A stretch of 64,000 nt of DNA from Brooklawnia propionicigenes (GTDB lineage Bacteria > Actinomycetota > Actinomycetes > Propionibacteriales > Propionibacteriaceae): positions 2,056,939 to 2,120,938 of the forward strand of contig NZ_AP028056.1 of NCBI RefSeq assembly GCF_030297015.1. Reading direction: 5' to 3'. The position numbers and the translations under genes were made by a program. Below the pieces are notes generated by a model. It worked only from the letters and a program-made list of their open reading frames with translations. It was not told the DNA's origin and made no database searches. This document shows, piece by piece, positions 28,051 to 36,122 of the stretch. Position 1 is the stretch's first letter, and every line of letters begins with the position of its first letter.

Positions 28051-28563
28051 ATGAATCCCGCGAGGTTTCTGAGGGCCGTCAGTCTGGTCGACAGATTCAG
28101 CCAGACTCGCTACCGTCAGCTGACGGTCATTCTCTTAAGGAGATGTGGAGTCGAAGTCGACGGCAGTCCGCTGTGGGTGAGTCCTCAGACAAACTTTGAT
28201 CTTGGCTTTCCCGGGGCCATATCTCTCGGAAACCGTTGCGTGATCTGCCACGGTGTCTTCTTGCTCACGCACGACTTCAGTTTGGACCGGGTTGCAGAGA
28301 GTCGATTCGGGGAATCGGAGCGGGAGATAAGCCGCACGGCGCCCATCCGCATCGGTGCTCGCGCGTTCCTGGGAATCGGCACGATCGTGCTTCCAGGCAT
28401 CACAATCGGAGACGGCGCCATCGTGGGTGCGGGTTCCGTGGTCACGAAAGACGTCGCACCGAACACGGTCGTTGCAGGTAATCCTGCACACCCTATATGC
28501 GCGACCGATGATCTCTGGGATCGGCGTTCGTCGCTGTACGAATGGGGACTCAGGCGTCGTTGA
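28051..28563 (+). CDS. Left-handed beta-helix acyltransferase
   Basis: A 170-residue protein of the hexapeptide-repeat acetyltransferase family. The middle holds LGNRCVICHGVFLLTHD with a catalytic-type His, then hexapeptide turns IRIGARAFLGIGTIVLPGITIGDGAIVGAGSVVTKDV and the end mark VVAGNPAHPI. These trimeric enzymes acetylate sugars or antibiotics using acetyl-CoA. In this neighbourhood, modification of a surface glycan is the likely use (inference). The frame is intact, with the start 140 bp after repeat A2. Confidence 0.85.
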   Translation: MNPARFLRAVSLVDRFSQTRYRQLTVILLRRCGVEVDGSPLWVSPQTNFDLGFPGAISLGNRCVICHGVFLLTHDFSLDRVAESRFGESEREISRTAPIRIGARAFLGIGTIVLPGITIGDGAIVGAGSVVTKDVAPNTVVAGNPAHPICATDDLWDRRSSLYEWGLRRR

Positions 28564-28772
28564 CCAGATTCTTCGCGCTCAGTGGCCCTCACGAGTGCGA
28601 ATACTCAGGCCGGTGATCGGAGGCGCCGCTTGTGCTCATGAGGGGCTTCCATCTTGAGCCAGTTCAGGCGACTGTTGAATTTGGCGCGGGCGGACTCGCG
28701 TTGCTTCTCTAATCGCCCACGTCGACCTTTGCTTTCGCTGAGTGACCCGCGAGGACCCGATAAGATCGTCTT

Positions 28773-29246
28773 ATGACCCTCCTGGCGGAGTATCAGAACG
28801 CTCGGCGCGATGAAGACGCCGCGCGGCTTCGGCGTGCTATCGCACTGCGGGCCATGCTTGCCACTGGGATGAGCCAGCGCCAAGTCGCCGAAGCGCTCCG
28901 GATCAGTCAGCCAGCAGTGAGTCAGCAGCTCAAGTTCGCGCCCGGGCTCGGCGAGGTCCATCCCGAGACTCTGCTTGATGCCGCTGGGCCGGTTCTTAGG
29001 GCTTTGGCTGCTGAACACGGCTACTCCAAGTTGGCTGTCTTCGGATCGGTCGCCCGCCGTCAAGCTCGACCCGACTCCGACATCGACCTCCTGGTCGAAG
29101 CACCTGCGGGCACGAGTGGGTTCGCGTTCGCGCGCTTCAAGGCGCTCCTTGAACAGGTACTGGATCGCGAGATCGACCTCGTGACGTGGGGCGGCCTGAA
29201 GCCGAGGATCGATGACGACATCCGCCGTGAGGCGGTGCTCTTGTGA
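28773..29246 (+). CDS. HTH-fused MNT-type nucleotidyltransferase antitoxin
   Basis: A 157-residue protein. Residues about 25-60 form an XRE-like helix-turn-helix (MSQRQVAEALRISQPAVSQQLKF). The C-terminal half is a minimal nucleotidyltransferase: LAVFGSVARRQARPDSDIDLLVEA, with the GSxxR and SDxD catalytic marks. MNT proteins inactivate HEPN RNase toxins by AMPylation or binding. A HEPN gene should follow; an ATG overlaps the stop (TGATG) and starts MDRKVRQRR, but it is cut after about a dozen codons by repeat B1. The antitoxin is therefore orphaned here. Confidence 0.82.
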   Translation: MTLLAEYQNARRDEDAARLRRAIALRAMLATGMSQRQVAEALRISQPAVSQQLKFAPGLGEVHPETLLDAAGPVLRALAAEHGYSKLAVFGSVARRQARPDSDIDLLVEAPAGTSGFAFARFKALLEQVLDREIDLVTWGGLKPRIDDDIRREAVLL

Positions 29247-29280
29247 TGGACCGCAAGGTTCGACAGCGGCGAGGTGAACA
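29246..29280 (+). pseudogene. Truncated start of a HEPN toxin gene
   Basis: About 12 codons (MDRKVRQRRGEQ) follow the MNT gene with a 1-base overlap. Sequence then turns into the 259-bp direct repeat. The HEPN identity is inferred from position, since too little remains to identify the fold. Confidence 0.45.
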
Positions 29281-29538
29281 GGTGGCCGACTCGTCGTCCT
29301 CGATGAGTTCCTCGCTCATCGTTCCATGATGTCAGACGATGTACTACGTTTGATTTCGATCGTTTATCGCCAAACCTCCCATGCTCCGCGATCGGTTAGG
29401 AGACTCGGGATCGGATGCGATCGCGGTGGCGTGACAGATCTTCTTCAGTTGAGTCCACAACTGCCGATTTGGTGGGTTTGGATCGATCCAATGCCGCAGG
29501 TGAAGAAGATTAGGCACGCCGCCGCTTCGAGCCCTGGC
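29280..29538. repeat. 259-bp direct repeat B1
   Basis: Same orientation and about 85-90% alike by eye to 30134-30392. It contains the first codons of the BrnT-like toxin gene on the minus strand (MSEELI-DDESAT, then broken), its upstream DNA, and one copy of the 91-bp inverted-repeat element. Confidence 0.85.
29429..29519. repeat. 91-bp inverted-repeat element, copy 1
   Basis: Ends GCGTGACAGATCTTCTTCA and TGAAGAAGATTAGGCACGC pair over 16 of 19 positions. The same ends occur at 30284-30374, 50953-51055 and 53768-53870. The interior (CAACTGCCGATTTGGTGGG...) differs from the 103-bp copies. Confidence 0.85.
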
Positions 29539-29620
29539 ATGGCCGAGGCATTGAAGGAGCGCGTCGCGTCCGGCGCGTACGCGAGCGATAGTGAGGTTGT
29601 CCGGGAGACGGACATGATCA
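29535..29620 (+). pseudogene. ParD-like antitoxin fragment
   Basis: About 28 codons read GMAEALKERVASGAYASDSEVVRE, the conserved ribbon-helix-helix part of ParD-type antitoxins. No start, DNA-contact strand or C-terminal toxin-binding tail is intact. It is an isolated scrap right after repeat B1. Confidence 0.55.
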
Positions 29621-29626
29621 GCCGTA

Positions 29627-29866
29627 TCAGGCGCTCTCTTGTTCGAGCCGTTCGAGTATCCAAGCCCTCACGAGTGTCGAGGGCGGGAGGTGCTTGTCGC
29701 GGGCGGCCTTTTCTACGCGGGTTTGTTCTTCGGGGCTGAGGCGGATGGAGTAGACCCGAGACCTGTTCGGTCGGGTCGGTGTGATGTCGGGGTAGGGCTC
29801 GTCCCTTGTGTGCTCGGACTCCTCGCGGAGCGCGTCCCTGAACGCTGGGTCAATCGTCTTGGCCAT
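29627..29866 (-). CDS. CopG/BrnA-like ribbon-helix-helix antitoxin
   Basis: A 79-residue protein from ATG 29866. An acidic N-terminal part (DPAFRDALREESEHTRDEPYPD) precedes a ribbon-helix-helix domain (SRVYSIRLSPEEQTRVEKAARDKHLPPSTLVRAWILERLEQ). This is the antitoxin side of a BrnT/BrnA-like pair and should bind the toxin and the operon promoter. Its start overlaps the end of the toxin gene by 17 bp, and toxin-first order is typical of brnTA. Confidence 0.8.
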   Translation of the reverse strand: MAKTIDPAFRDALREESEHTRDEPYPDITPTRPNRSRVYSIRLSPEEQTRVEKAARDKHLPPSTLVRAWILERLEQESA

Positions 29867-30173
29867 TGGTTGCTTCTTTCCGGTAGATCTTGAGGTCCGC
29901 GCCGCTGGCTGGCCACGCGTTGATGCCATGTAGGTCTCCGTCGGTGTCGCGGAACGCGATCACCACTAATACCCGGCCTGCAGTCGGGGAGTAGCCGACG
30001 AATCGTGAGGCGCCCATTCGTGACTTCGGGTCCGGCTCCAATGCCGCTAGGTCGGCGTCCGCCATCACCTCTTGCGTCCAAGCCGGTTGGATGCCTATGG
30101 CGCCGGGGTAGCGGTTCTGTCGTAGGCGGATGTAGGTGGCCGACTCGTCGTCCCAGATGAGTTCCTCACTCAT
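29850..30173 (-). CDS. BrnT-like toxin
   Basis: A 107-residue protein. It opens MSEELIWDDESATYI and has the central strand set RFVGYSPTAGRVLVVIAFRDTDGDLHGINAWPAS with a closing Tyr-Arg-Lys segment, similar in layout to BrnT RNases ('grvlvVif.rd...riInAw.as..e...Y'). The match is by pattern only, and another RelE-like family is possible. The gene's first codons are also present, broken, in repeat B1, so the whole unit has been partly duplicated. Confidence 0.65.
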   Translation of the reverse strand: MSEELIWDDESATYIRLRQNRYPGAIGIQPAWTQEVMADADLAALEPDPKSRMGASRFVGYSPTAGRVLVVIAFRDTDGDLHGINAWPASGADLKIYRKEATNGQDD

Positions 30174-30392
30174 CGTTCCATGATACCTGATGTCAGACGA
30201 TGTAGTACGTCTGATTTCGACCGGCTGCGGCCGAACCTTCCACGTTCCGGCCAGGAGACTCGGGATCGGATGCGATCGCGGTGGCGTGACAGATCTTCTT
30301 CAGTTGAGCCCAGAACTGCCGATTTAGCGGGTTTGGATCGATCCAATGCCGCAGGTGAAGAAGATTAGGCACGCCGCCGCTTCGAGCCCTGG
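30134..30392. repeat. 259-bp direct repeat B2
   Basis: Contains the intact start of the BrnT-like gene, its promoter region and the second 91-bp element. Homology with B1 stops at CGAGCCCTGGC. B1 lacks a few bases present here (CCATGATACCTGATGTC against CCATGATGTC). Confidence 0.85.
30284..30374. repeat. 91-bp inverted-repeat element, copy 2
   Basis: Same ends and nearly the same interior as copy 1 (CAGAACTGCCGATTTAGCGGG). It was probably copied together with repeat B2/B1. Confidence 0.85.
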
Positions 30393-30524
30393 GCAAAGTG
30401 GCCCAGAACAGGGTTAATCAGTCTGTTCCCCAAGAGATCCAGCAGCGCGTTCTTCGAGGGCCGAACGGGCCCGTCAGCTCCGCGGGTGACCCCTGGAAGC
30501 GCCAGGACCCAGCTCGCGGAACTC

Positions 30525-31082
30525 CTATCGTGGCGCCGATGGGTGGCTCATCGGGTGAGTTCCACCCAGCTGCGCGACCTGGTCCACGGCCCAGGGGCTG
30601 AAGCCCGCGGGAAAGGCACGGATTGCAGTCACGAAGTCGTCCCACTGCGCCCAGCTGACTTCGGCGACTTCGTTGGTATTGGGCTGAATGTCGGCCGGAT
30701 CAATGATGCCTGCCCATACCGGGCAGATCTCGTTCTCCACCAGTCCATTGGCGTCACGCGCCCGATATCTGAATTCTGGAAGCAGACACCACAGTTCAGT
30801 TGGATGCACTTGCAGCTCGACTACTACACGGCGCCGGATTGCGTCGGCCATTTGTTCGGCTGGGCGAGGATGTCCGCAGCAGGAGTTCGTCCACACCCCT
30901 GGCCAAGTCCGTTTGCTCAGCGCTCGGCGTGTCAGTAGCAACCGGCCAGCAGGATCGAACAGATAGGACGAGAAAGCCAAATGCAACGGTGTCTCGGAAC
31001 TGTGAACCTTCTGCCGCGGGTAGCTGCCGATCGGCTGGCCGTCCTCGTTGAGCAGCACCACCTGGTCCAGGGGGTCTTCCAT
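30525..31082 (-). CDS. idi: Isopentenyl-diphosphate delta-isomerase, type I
   Basis: A 185-residue enzyme that interconverts IPP and DMAPP for isoprenoid synthesis. The Nudix-like type I fold shows the active-site Cys in TNSCCGHPRPAE, Mg/His residues in HLAFSSYLF, and the catalytic Glu in GLVENEICPVW. The ATG at 31082 is preferred because GGGAG precedes it; ATG 31094 or GTG 31097 are possible. The length fits the family. It is transcribed in the same direction as the SAP/ParA/helicase operon, 100 bp downstream of it. Confidence 0.92.
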   Translation of the reverse strand: MEDPLDQVVLLNEDGQPIGSYPRQKVHSSETPLHLAFSSYLFDPAGRLLLTRRALSKRTWPGVWTNSCCGHPRPAEQMADAIRRRVVVELQVHPTELWCLLPEFRYRARDANGLVENEICPVWAGIIDPADIQPNTNEVAEVSWAQWDDFVTAIRAFPAGFSPWAVDQVAQLGGTHPMSHPSAPR

Positions 31083-31184
31083 TTGAACTCCCATCACGAA
31101 TGGCGACCGAGTGAGCAGCCTAGCCGGTCGGGTTCCTCCCTTGTGCTCCTGAGCAGGTGCCGAACGTGCTGGTGAGTGACGTGG

Positions 31185-31928
31185 TTACGGGTTCTCCGGG
31201 AGCGCCGCGTCTCGGAAGGCCGATCCCTGCGTGGTACCGAAGTCGACTCGTTCGATGATGCGGCCGATCAGGCGTTGCTGGTCGGTCCAGCGCATCGCTC
31301 GGTGGTCGTAGTCCATCCCGTAGTCGTGCACCAGATCCTTGAGTTGGTCGACGTCGAGGTCGCCAAGCCGTGCCCGGAGCGCGGCCTCGCCCTCTTGGCG
31401 GGCCAGCGCGTACGGGTCGAGCACGCTGGGCATACGTTTGCGCTTGCCGCCAGCTTGTTGGCCGGCCAGCGGTGTATCTGCGGCGATGGTCTCGATCAGG
31501 TCCGCCTTCTTGGCCTTGGACAGAGCTGAGATCTGCGGGTGCGGGATCCTCTGCTCCTTGATCAGCGCCCGCAGCTGTGCCACGGTCATCGCATTCAGTC
31601 GGCGCCGCTGATCATCGACTGCCTCGTCCTGACCGGATGCCTGGGACACCGTCGTCGCATCGGGTGCAGCTGCTACGTCCGGTGCTTCGGCGGCCTTCGC
31701 GACGTGGGTTTCGCCGGCCACTTTCGGGCCCACCGGCCCCGCGAGCGCTGTGACGAGTCCAGCGTTGAACTGCGTCCCATCGGTGGCTGTTTCGGCGAGT
31801 ACGGCCACCAAGCCGGCGAGCTGGGCAGCGAGAACCGCACTCTGCTCATCGCGTTCGGCAAGCGCATTCAGTGCTGCGGTTGCCCGCCGGATCTGCGCTT
31901 TGGCTTGCCGCTTCGATGCCGAACTCAT
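31185..31928 (-). CDS. SAP/Rho-N-like domain protein of ParA operon
   Basis: A 247-residue protein. The N-terminus is a basic helical region (MSSASKRQAKAQIRRATAALNALAERDEQ). The centre is Ala-rich and flexible. A SAP/Rho-N-like helix-extended-helix follows at about 110-150 (LNAMTVAQLRALIKEQRIPHPQISALSKAKKADLIETI), suited to nucleic-acid binding, and a second, similar segment LGDLDVDQLKDLVHDYGMDY near 190-210. The start overlaps the parA stop (ATGA). It looks like the DNA- or RNA-contacting partner of the ParA ATPase, in the position a ParB would have; that is inference, since no ParB motifs are present. Confidence 0.65.
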   Translation of the reverse strand: MSSASKRQAKAQIRRATAALNALAERDEQSAVLAAQLAGLVAVLAETATDGTQFNAGLVTALAGPVGPKVAGETHVAKAAEAPDVAAAPDATTVSQASGQDEAVDDQRRRLNAMTVAQLRALIKEQRIPHPQISALSKAKKADLIETIAADTPLAGQQAGGKRKRMPSVLDPYALARQEGEAALRARLGDLDVDQLKDLVHDYGMDYDHRAMRWTDQQRLIGRIIERVDFGTTQGSAFRDAALPENP

Positions 31929-32785
31929 TCGCCCTCCTCAATGCGCTGCCGAAATGCCTCGGCCAGATCAAACAGGTCGTCGTAGTTGTTTCGGCTGTAC
32001 TTGCTCTTCAGGGTTCTGTAATCGCCTTCGACTGATCCGGCGATCTGATTGCTCTGCGGTATTGGCGGATACAGTAGCGGCGGAATATCGGGATCGTTCT
32101 TCAGCCGGGCGAGCTGACCTTTGTGCACCCCGATGCCTCGTTGATTCTTGGTGATGATCGTGCCGAGTGCTTCCGGCTCCGCGATGCCCGCGGTCTTGGC
32201 GAATCTCTTCACCTCGCGTTGCACGGCCGAGATGCCGTAGGTCGACAGCACATCCGGGATGGTTGGAATGACGTAGCCAGCACTGATTCGCAGCGCGCTC
32301 ATCGTCATCACCCCAAGGTTGGGCGGGCAGTCGACCAGCACATAGTCATAGTCGTCCAAGATCGGCTCGATACCCTGACGGAAGATCTCCCAGACCGGCG
32401 GGTCCGCCGACCGCGCCGCGGCGCTGATCGCCTCCAGGTGGGGCAGTTCCGGGATGATGTCCAGGGACGACGGCAGCAGGTCGAGGTCGCAGACGTTCTT
32501 GACATTCGAGGCATCGCGCTGCAGCGTCTGGCCAAGGTTGAAGCGGGGCTCGTCGTCCTCGTGCAGAGCGTCGACGAACAACTGCGCCAGTGTGAAGCGG
32601 TTCCCGTTGAGGAGCAGCCACTGCTTCTCGCCCAGCATCGTGATCGACAGGCTGATCTGCGGATCCATGTCGATCAGCAGCACCTTGCGCCCGAGCTCTC
32701 CGGCGAGGAACTCGCCCAAGATAACGGTGCTGGTGGTCTTGCCGACCCCGCCTTTCATATTCAGCAGGGATATCACGTGCGTCAT
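31925..32785 (-). CDS. ParA/Soj-type ATPase
   Basis: A 286-residue Walker-type ATPase. The deviant Walker A is LLNMKGGVGKTTS (residues 7-19), Walker A' is VLLIDMDPQISLS, and Walker B is YVLVDCPPNLGV. Such ATPases polymerise on DNA and position plasmids, chromosomes or large complexes. It sits 36 bp behind the HelD-like helicase gene and overlaps the SAP-domain gene by 4 bp. There is no parB or plasmid origin nearby and the surroundings look chromosomal, so classical partition is doubtful. Confidence 0.88.
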   Translation of the reverse strand: MTHVISLLNMKGGVGKTTSTVILGEFLAGELGRKVLLIDMDPQISLSITMLGEKQWLLLNGNRFTLAQLFVDALHEDDEPRFNLGQTLQRDASNVKNVCDLDLLPSSLDIIPELPHLEAISAAARSADPPVWEIFRQGIEPILDDYDYVLVDCPPNLGVMTMSALRISAGYVIPTIPDVLSTYGISAVQREVKRFAKTAGIAEPEALGTIITKNQRGIGVHKGQLARLKNDPDIPPLLYPPIPQSNQIAGSVEGDYRTLKSKYSRNNYDDLFDLAEAFRQRIEEGE

Positions 32786-32821
32786 CGTCGCTGACGTCTC
32801 CTTTGATCGGCTTTGGGGTGG

Positions 32822-34612
32822 TCAGAATCGGTCGGAATGCTCGCGGATGTAGCGGATCAGCGGCGGCGGCAGCGAACGGCGGTGCACCACGGTCAACTCC
32901 AGGTTGGCCCGGGTCAGCGCCGTGTACAGGGGCCCGAAATCCCCGGCCCGCTCCCGGAACGCCGCGGGCTCGGCAACCACGACGGCGTCGAATTCCAACC
33001 CCCGGGCCTGCTCGGAGCTCAGTAGGCTGAATCGCCGGCCGTGATCGTCCGTCCAGATCTGGCTTCCCTCGGTCTGCCAGCCATGGTCGTACGCGCAGTT
33101 CGCGACTTCCTCGACCAGCTCGGTGATCACCGCGACCGTTCCGTCAGGATGCGCATCCACTAGGAGAATTGCCTCGTCCAGCACTACCTGCGGAAGGCTC
33201 GGCTCGGCGGCGGACGCGTTCACCACGCGGGGCGGCGTCCCCGCGCCCAGCATCGCCGGGTTGCGCCGCGCGGCCGACCTCGGCAGCAGCGAACCCGCGA
33301 AGTCGATGATCGCCTGAGTGCTGCGGTACCCACCCGAAAGCTGTTCTTCGGGGCTGTCGTCGATGCCGAGCAGCTTGCAGACCCGCTTCCACGAGCCGGG
33401 GGTGTGGCTGGTGCGCCGTTGCCGCATGTCGCCGATCAATGTCCAGCTGCCTGCATTGAGCCGGGCCAGCACCATCAACTCCAGCGGACGAAGGTCTTGC
33501 GCTTCGTCCACAATCACATGCGCGTGGCCCTCGGGTTCGCCCAGCAGGACGACCAGGTATGCCAGCAGCGGCCACAGGCGGTCGTCGGCCAGCGCCTCGT
33601 CGAACCTACGAGGCAGGGCCTCGCGCCATTCGAGGAAGTCCTGGCGGGTGCCGCTCGGCGGCGCCACCCGATTGGTCTTGAGGAACGCGGTGTACGCCTT
33701 GGCGGGAGTGAGTTCGGGATCGGTACGCAACTGATTGGCGACCACGGTGGCGAGCGTCCTGCCCAGCTGCTCTGATGTGGCGTGCACCACGTCTGCGCTG
33801 CGAGATGGCTTGTGCGGCGGATTCGAGTTCGCGCTGAGTACCTGGGCGAGTACCTGCCCAAACGAGCGGACGATGACGGTGTCCGGTGTAGCCAGCTCGC
33901 TGATGACCGGCGCGATGTGACTGGCCCAGGTGGGGGTGGGCCCCAGCAACAGGACGTTTCTGAGCCGCTGCTCTCGCTCGGCGTGAGTCAGCCAGGCGGC
34001 TCGGTGGGTGGCCACTACGGTCTTGCCGGTGCCGGCGTGGCCCTGCACCACCAGGGACGAAGTCGGGTCGGCGGCCACCAGCGCGTACTGCTCGGGCTGC
34101 AGCATGCCGAGCAGCGCGGTGAGCGGGGTTCGCGGGGCAAGTAGCCGCTCACGCAATGCGTCCTCGGCCGTCGAGGCGGTGCCGGGTTCCTCCGTTTGCG
34201 CGACCGGGTCGCCGTCGAAGGCGATGCCGTCGGGGTCGGTCAGCCATTCGTCCCAGGCGCGTGTCAGGTCGTGGCCGTCCGAGTCGAGGTGCCGGCGGAC
34301 CTTGACCAACCCGGCCTCGTAGTGCCGCTCGAAGAAGGCCGCCGCCGCCGGGGCCACCCAGCTGACCACCTGCGTTTCGCGGCCCCCGCCCAGGTCGATG
34401 CGCGCATGGGTCGGTCCCACGTAGAAGCTGTCGTCCTCATCGTCTCCCGGGTAGCGCATTCGCACCCGTCCGGTGAGCGGGCCAGGCACCGCACGATGTA
34501 ACTGCACCCGAGCATCGTCGATCGCGATGTACTCCGGCATGGTCGCCAAGACCTCTTGGTACCTCCGGTTGATCGCCTGCTCGCATTGCAGAACTTCGCC
34601 CTGCTCGGACAC
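32822..34612 (-). CDS. HelD-like UvrD-superfamily helicase
   Basis: About 596 residues from GTG 34612 (an ATG at 34717 would add 35 unconvincing residues). A coiled N-terminal start (SEQGEVLQCEQAINRRYQEVL) and a beta-rich insert precede the superfamily 1 core: Walker A VVQGHAGTGKTVVATHRAAWL, Walker B HVIVDEAQDLRPLEL, ERLNGGYRS-like GGYRSTQAI, SSEQARGLEFDAVVVAEP and LYTALTRANLELTVVH. The order resembles HelD, which strips RNA polymerase from DNA, but the protein is shorter than usual HelD. First gene of a three-gene operon with ParA and the SAP protein. Confidence 0.82.
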   Translation of the reverse strand: MSEQGEVLQCEQAINRRYQEVLATMPEYIAIDDARVQLHRAVPGPLTGRVRMRYPGDDEDDSFYVGPTHARIDLGGGRETQVVSWVAPAAAAFFERHYEAGLVKVRRHLDSDGHDLTRAWDEWLTDPDGIAFDGDPVAQTEEPGTASTAEDALRERLLAPRTPLTALLGMLQPEQYALVAADPTSSLVVQGHAGTGKTVVATHRAAWLTHAEREQRLRNVLLLGPTPTWASHIAPVISELATPDTVIVRSFGQVLAQVLSANSNPPHKPSRSADVVHATSEQLGRTLATVVANQLRTDPELTPAKAYTAFLKTNRVAPPSGTRQDFLEWREALPRRFDEALADDRLWPLLAYLVVLLGEPEGHAHVIVDEAQDLRPLELMVLARLNAGSWTLIGDMRQRRTSHTPGSWKRVCKLLGIDDSPEEQLSGGYRSTQAIIDFAGSLLPRSAARRNPAMLGAGTPPRVVNASAAEPSLPQVVLDEAILLVDAHPDGTVAVITELVEEVANCAYDHGWQTEGSQIWTDDHGRRFSLLSSEQARGLEFDAVVVAEPAAFRERAGDFGPLYTALTRANLELTVVHRRSLPPPLIRYIREHSDRF

Positions 34613-34850
34613 GCTCCCGCCTACCCCCGGTCCATCTGGTGCGCGCCGCTTCGTCGTACACCTCGTCGTCGGAAGCCAGTCTAGGGGCGGGCTGTGACAG
34701 CGGAGGTCGGCGGTCATCGTCCGCGTCGCCTGGGAGACCTCTGATGAATACAGGCTCCTCCGCGGGGACCAGGTTAAGGTGCCGATCGCGTGGGTTCACG
34801 CCGATCGCCCGCACGCTTCAGGAGCGCACGGGCTCATATTCCTGATGGTC

Positions 34851-35198
34851 TCAGGAGGCTTCTGAGAGGCGTCGCACGACGTACTGGTTGAGGCTGAGGT
34901 GTTCCTCGGCGGCTTGGATCGCGAGCCGGCGATGCAGGCTTTCCCCGACCCGGAGGTTGAACTTGCCCGAGTAGCTCCGTTCCGACAGCGGTTCCGGGAC
35001 GGCCGCGCCCTCTGCCGTGAGATCGGCCACGGTGTCGGCGATCAGGTCGACGAGCCCCTGGAGTGCGGCCGCTTGGGAGTCGGCGAGCCATGACAGCGAG
35101 GGGAACTCGGCGCAGGTGGCGACGAACTCACCGTCTTCGATCGACCACGTCACCCGGTAGGTGTAGCGGGACACGTCGGCAGTCTGGGTCTGGGCCAT
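34851..35198 (-). CDS. hicB: HicB antitoxin
   Basis: A 115-residue protein with the HicB pattern: YRVTWSIEDGEFVATCAEFPSLSWLADSQAAALQGLVDLI, then a linker and a C-terminal ribbon-helix-helix-like part (GKFNLRVGESLHRRLAIQAAEEHLSLNQYVVRRL). It should bind HicA and the promoter. The ATG at 35198 overlaps the last base of the hicA stop, so the two are coupled. Confidence 0.88.
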   Translation of the reverse strand: MAQTQTADVSRYTYRVTWSIEDGEFVATCAEFPSLSWLADSQAAALQGLVDLIADTVADLTAEGAAVPEPLSERSYSGKFNLRVGESLHRRLAIQAAEEHLSLNQYVVRRLSEAS

Positions 35199-35443
35199 CA
35201 CTTCGCCTCCTTCTTGTCGATTGCGGCCAGTACCTGGTGCACCTGATAGGCCTTGGCCTTGCCGTTGCTGTTCTGGATGTTCACCCGGGGATCGCCCGGC
35301 CAAGGAGTCTTGAACACCGCGTGCGATCCGCCGGTTCGACGGGGTGGACCGAAGTAGTGCTCGCAGACCTTGTGGAGGTCGTCGTAGCGCACGTTTTGTG
35401 GGTTTTCCCGCATCGCTTTCACGAGCTTGTCGACGGTCGCCAC
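35198..35443 (-). CDS. hicA: HicA mRNA interferase toxin
   Basis: An 81-residue protein. HicA marks: VRYDDLHKVCEHYFGPPRRTGGSHAVFKTPWPGDPRVNIQN, with the catalytic His in GGSHAVF, and a closing helix (AYQVHQVLAAIDKKEAK). HicA cleaves mRNA unless bound by HicB. The toxin-first order is usual. This pair is unrelated in sequence to the shorter HicAB-like pair at 26.7-27.3 kb. Confidence 0.88.
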   Translation of the reverse strand: MATVDKLVKAMRENPQNVRYDDLHKVCEHYFGPPRRTGGSHAVFKTPWPGDPRVNIQNSNGKAKAYQVHQVLAAIDKKEAK

Positions 35444-35977
35444 ATCCCCATGGTACCGCGGGCAGTACCGTGGTCAAGGGTGCTGGGGCCAGACTGCAGT
35501 GGCCAGATCTCCTCAGGGGCGGTAGATAAGGTCGTCGCCGGGCTACCGAACAGCCTGGAATTCCTCGCGGCGCGCATCAAGAAGCCCGCGGAGGGCGAGC
35601 GTCTCGGGCGTTGCCGCGGTCATGGACATGCACCAATATTGCCGGGGATTCGACCGGCCACCCTGGGCGATCGCGGCGACGTAGTCGGCGCGGGTCGACC
35701 CGCTGGCGAATCGCAGGGGCGGAGTTCTGCCACGATCTGGCGCGGACGCCGGTTGGGGATGGCCAATCCGCATTCTTGGGTCTGATTATCTGCGACTGTC
35801 GTAGATAACCTGACCCAAGGATCGCGACTTCAGCGTGCTGCAGGGTTTTCCTCGGGTTGGCGGACCGGGTGTGGGTGGGGGTGGTCGTCTGGTTGGGGGC
35901 GGCCGTCTGGGGTGGGGTGTTCGTCCGCCCGTAGTGAGGTGGAGTTTGTGGCGCCAGCGTCCGACTAGCCTGGGGAG
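35444..35977. other. Region between hicA and the broken vanZ-like gene
   Basis: About 530 bp. A short minus-strand frame near 35543-35625 (MTAATPETLALRGLLDARREEF) resembles the N-terminus of small nucleotidyltransferase genes but ends after about 26 codons. A 45-bp palindromic repeat lies at 35775-35819. A G-rich stretch with repeated GGTCGTCTGG / GGCCGTCTGG follows to 35915. No intact gene. Confidence 0.5.
35775..35819. repeat. 45-bp palindromic repeat, copy 3
   Basis: Arms beginning CTTGGGTCTGATTATCTGCG pair with the second half across a very short loop, with a few mismatches. Same 45-bp length and end sequences as copies at 477 and 4026. Confidence 0.8.
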
Positions 35978-36059
35978 GTGACTTCAGCCCGACGCGCGAG
36001 TGTCGTGGGCTTTCTTGTGCTCCTCGGGCTGGTGCTTGCGATCACGCTGAGCCTGGACC
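35978..36059 (+). pseudogene. VanZ-like gene, 5' piece
   Basis: A GTG start behind GGGGAGG opens VTSARRASVVGFLVLLGLVLAITLSL, the first membrane helix of a VanZ-family protein. It is interrupted by the IS3 element at about 36059. The rest resumes at 37350. Confidence 0.75.
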
Positions 36060-36122
36060 GTTCCCGGTTTGGTGGACACTGGTGAGGTTTGCGGTTCCCG
36101 ATAGGGTGAAGGGGACCTAATT

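Noticed and set aside
28605-28772. Minus-strand basic frame between the acyltransferase and MNT genes
   Set aside because: It runs into the antisense of the MNT gene and lacks a start or domain of its own.
31925-32785. Plasmid partition locus
   Set aside because: There is a ParA but no ParB, parS-like repeats or replication gene, and the flanking genes are chromosomal in type.
35543-35625. Short frame resembling the N-terminus of an MNT nucleotidyltransferase
   Set aside because: It ends after about 26 codons, before any catalytic motif, so it is at most a scrap.
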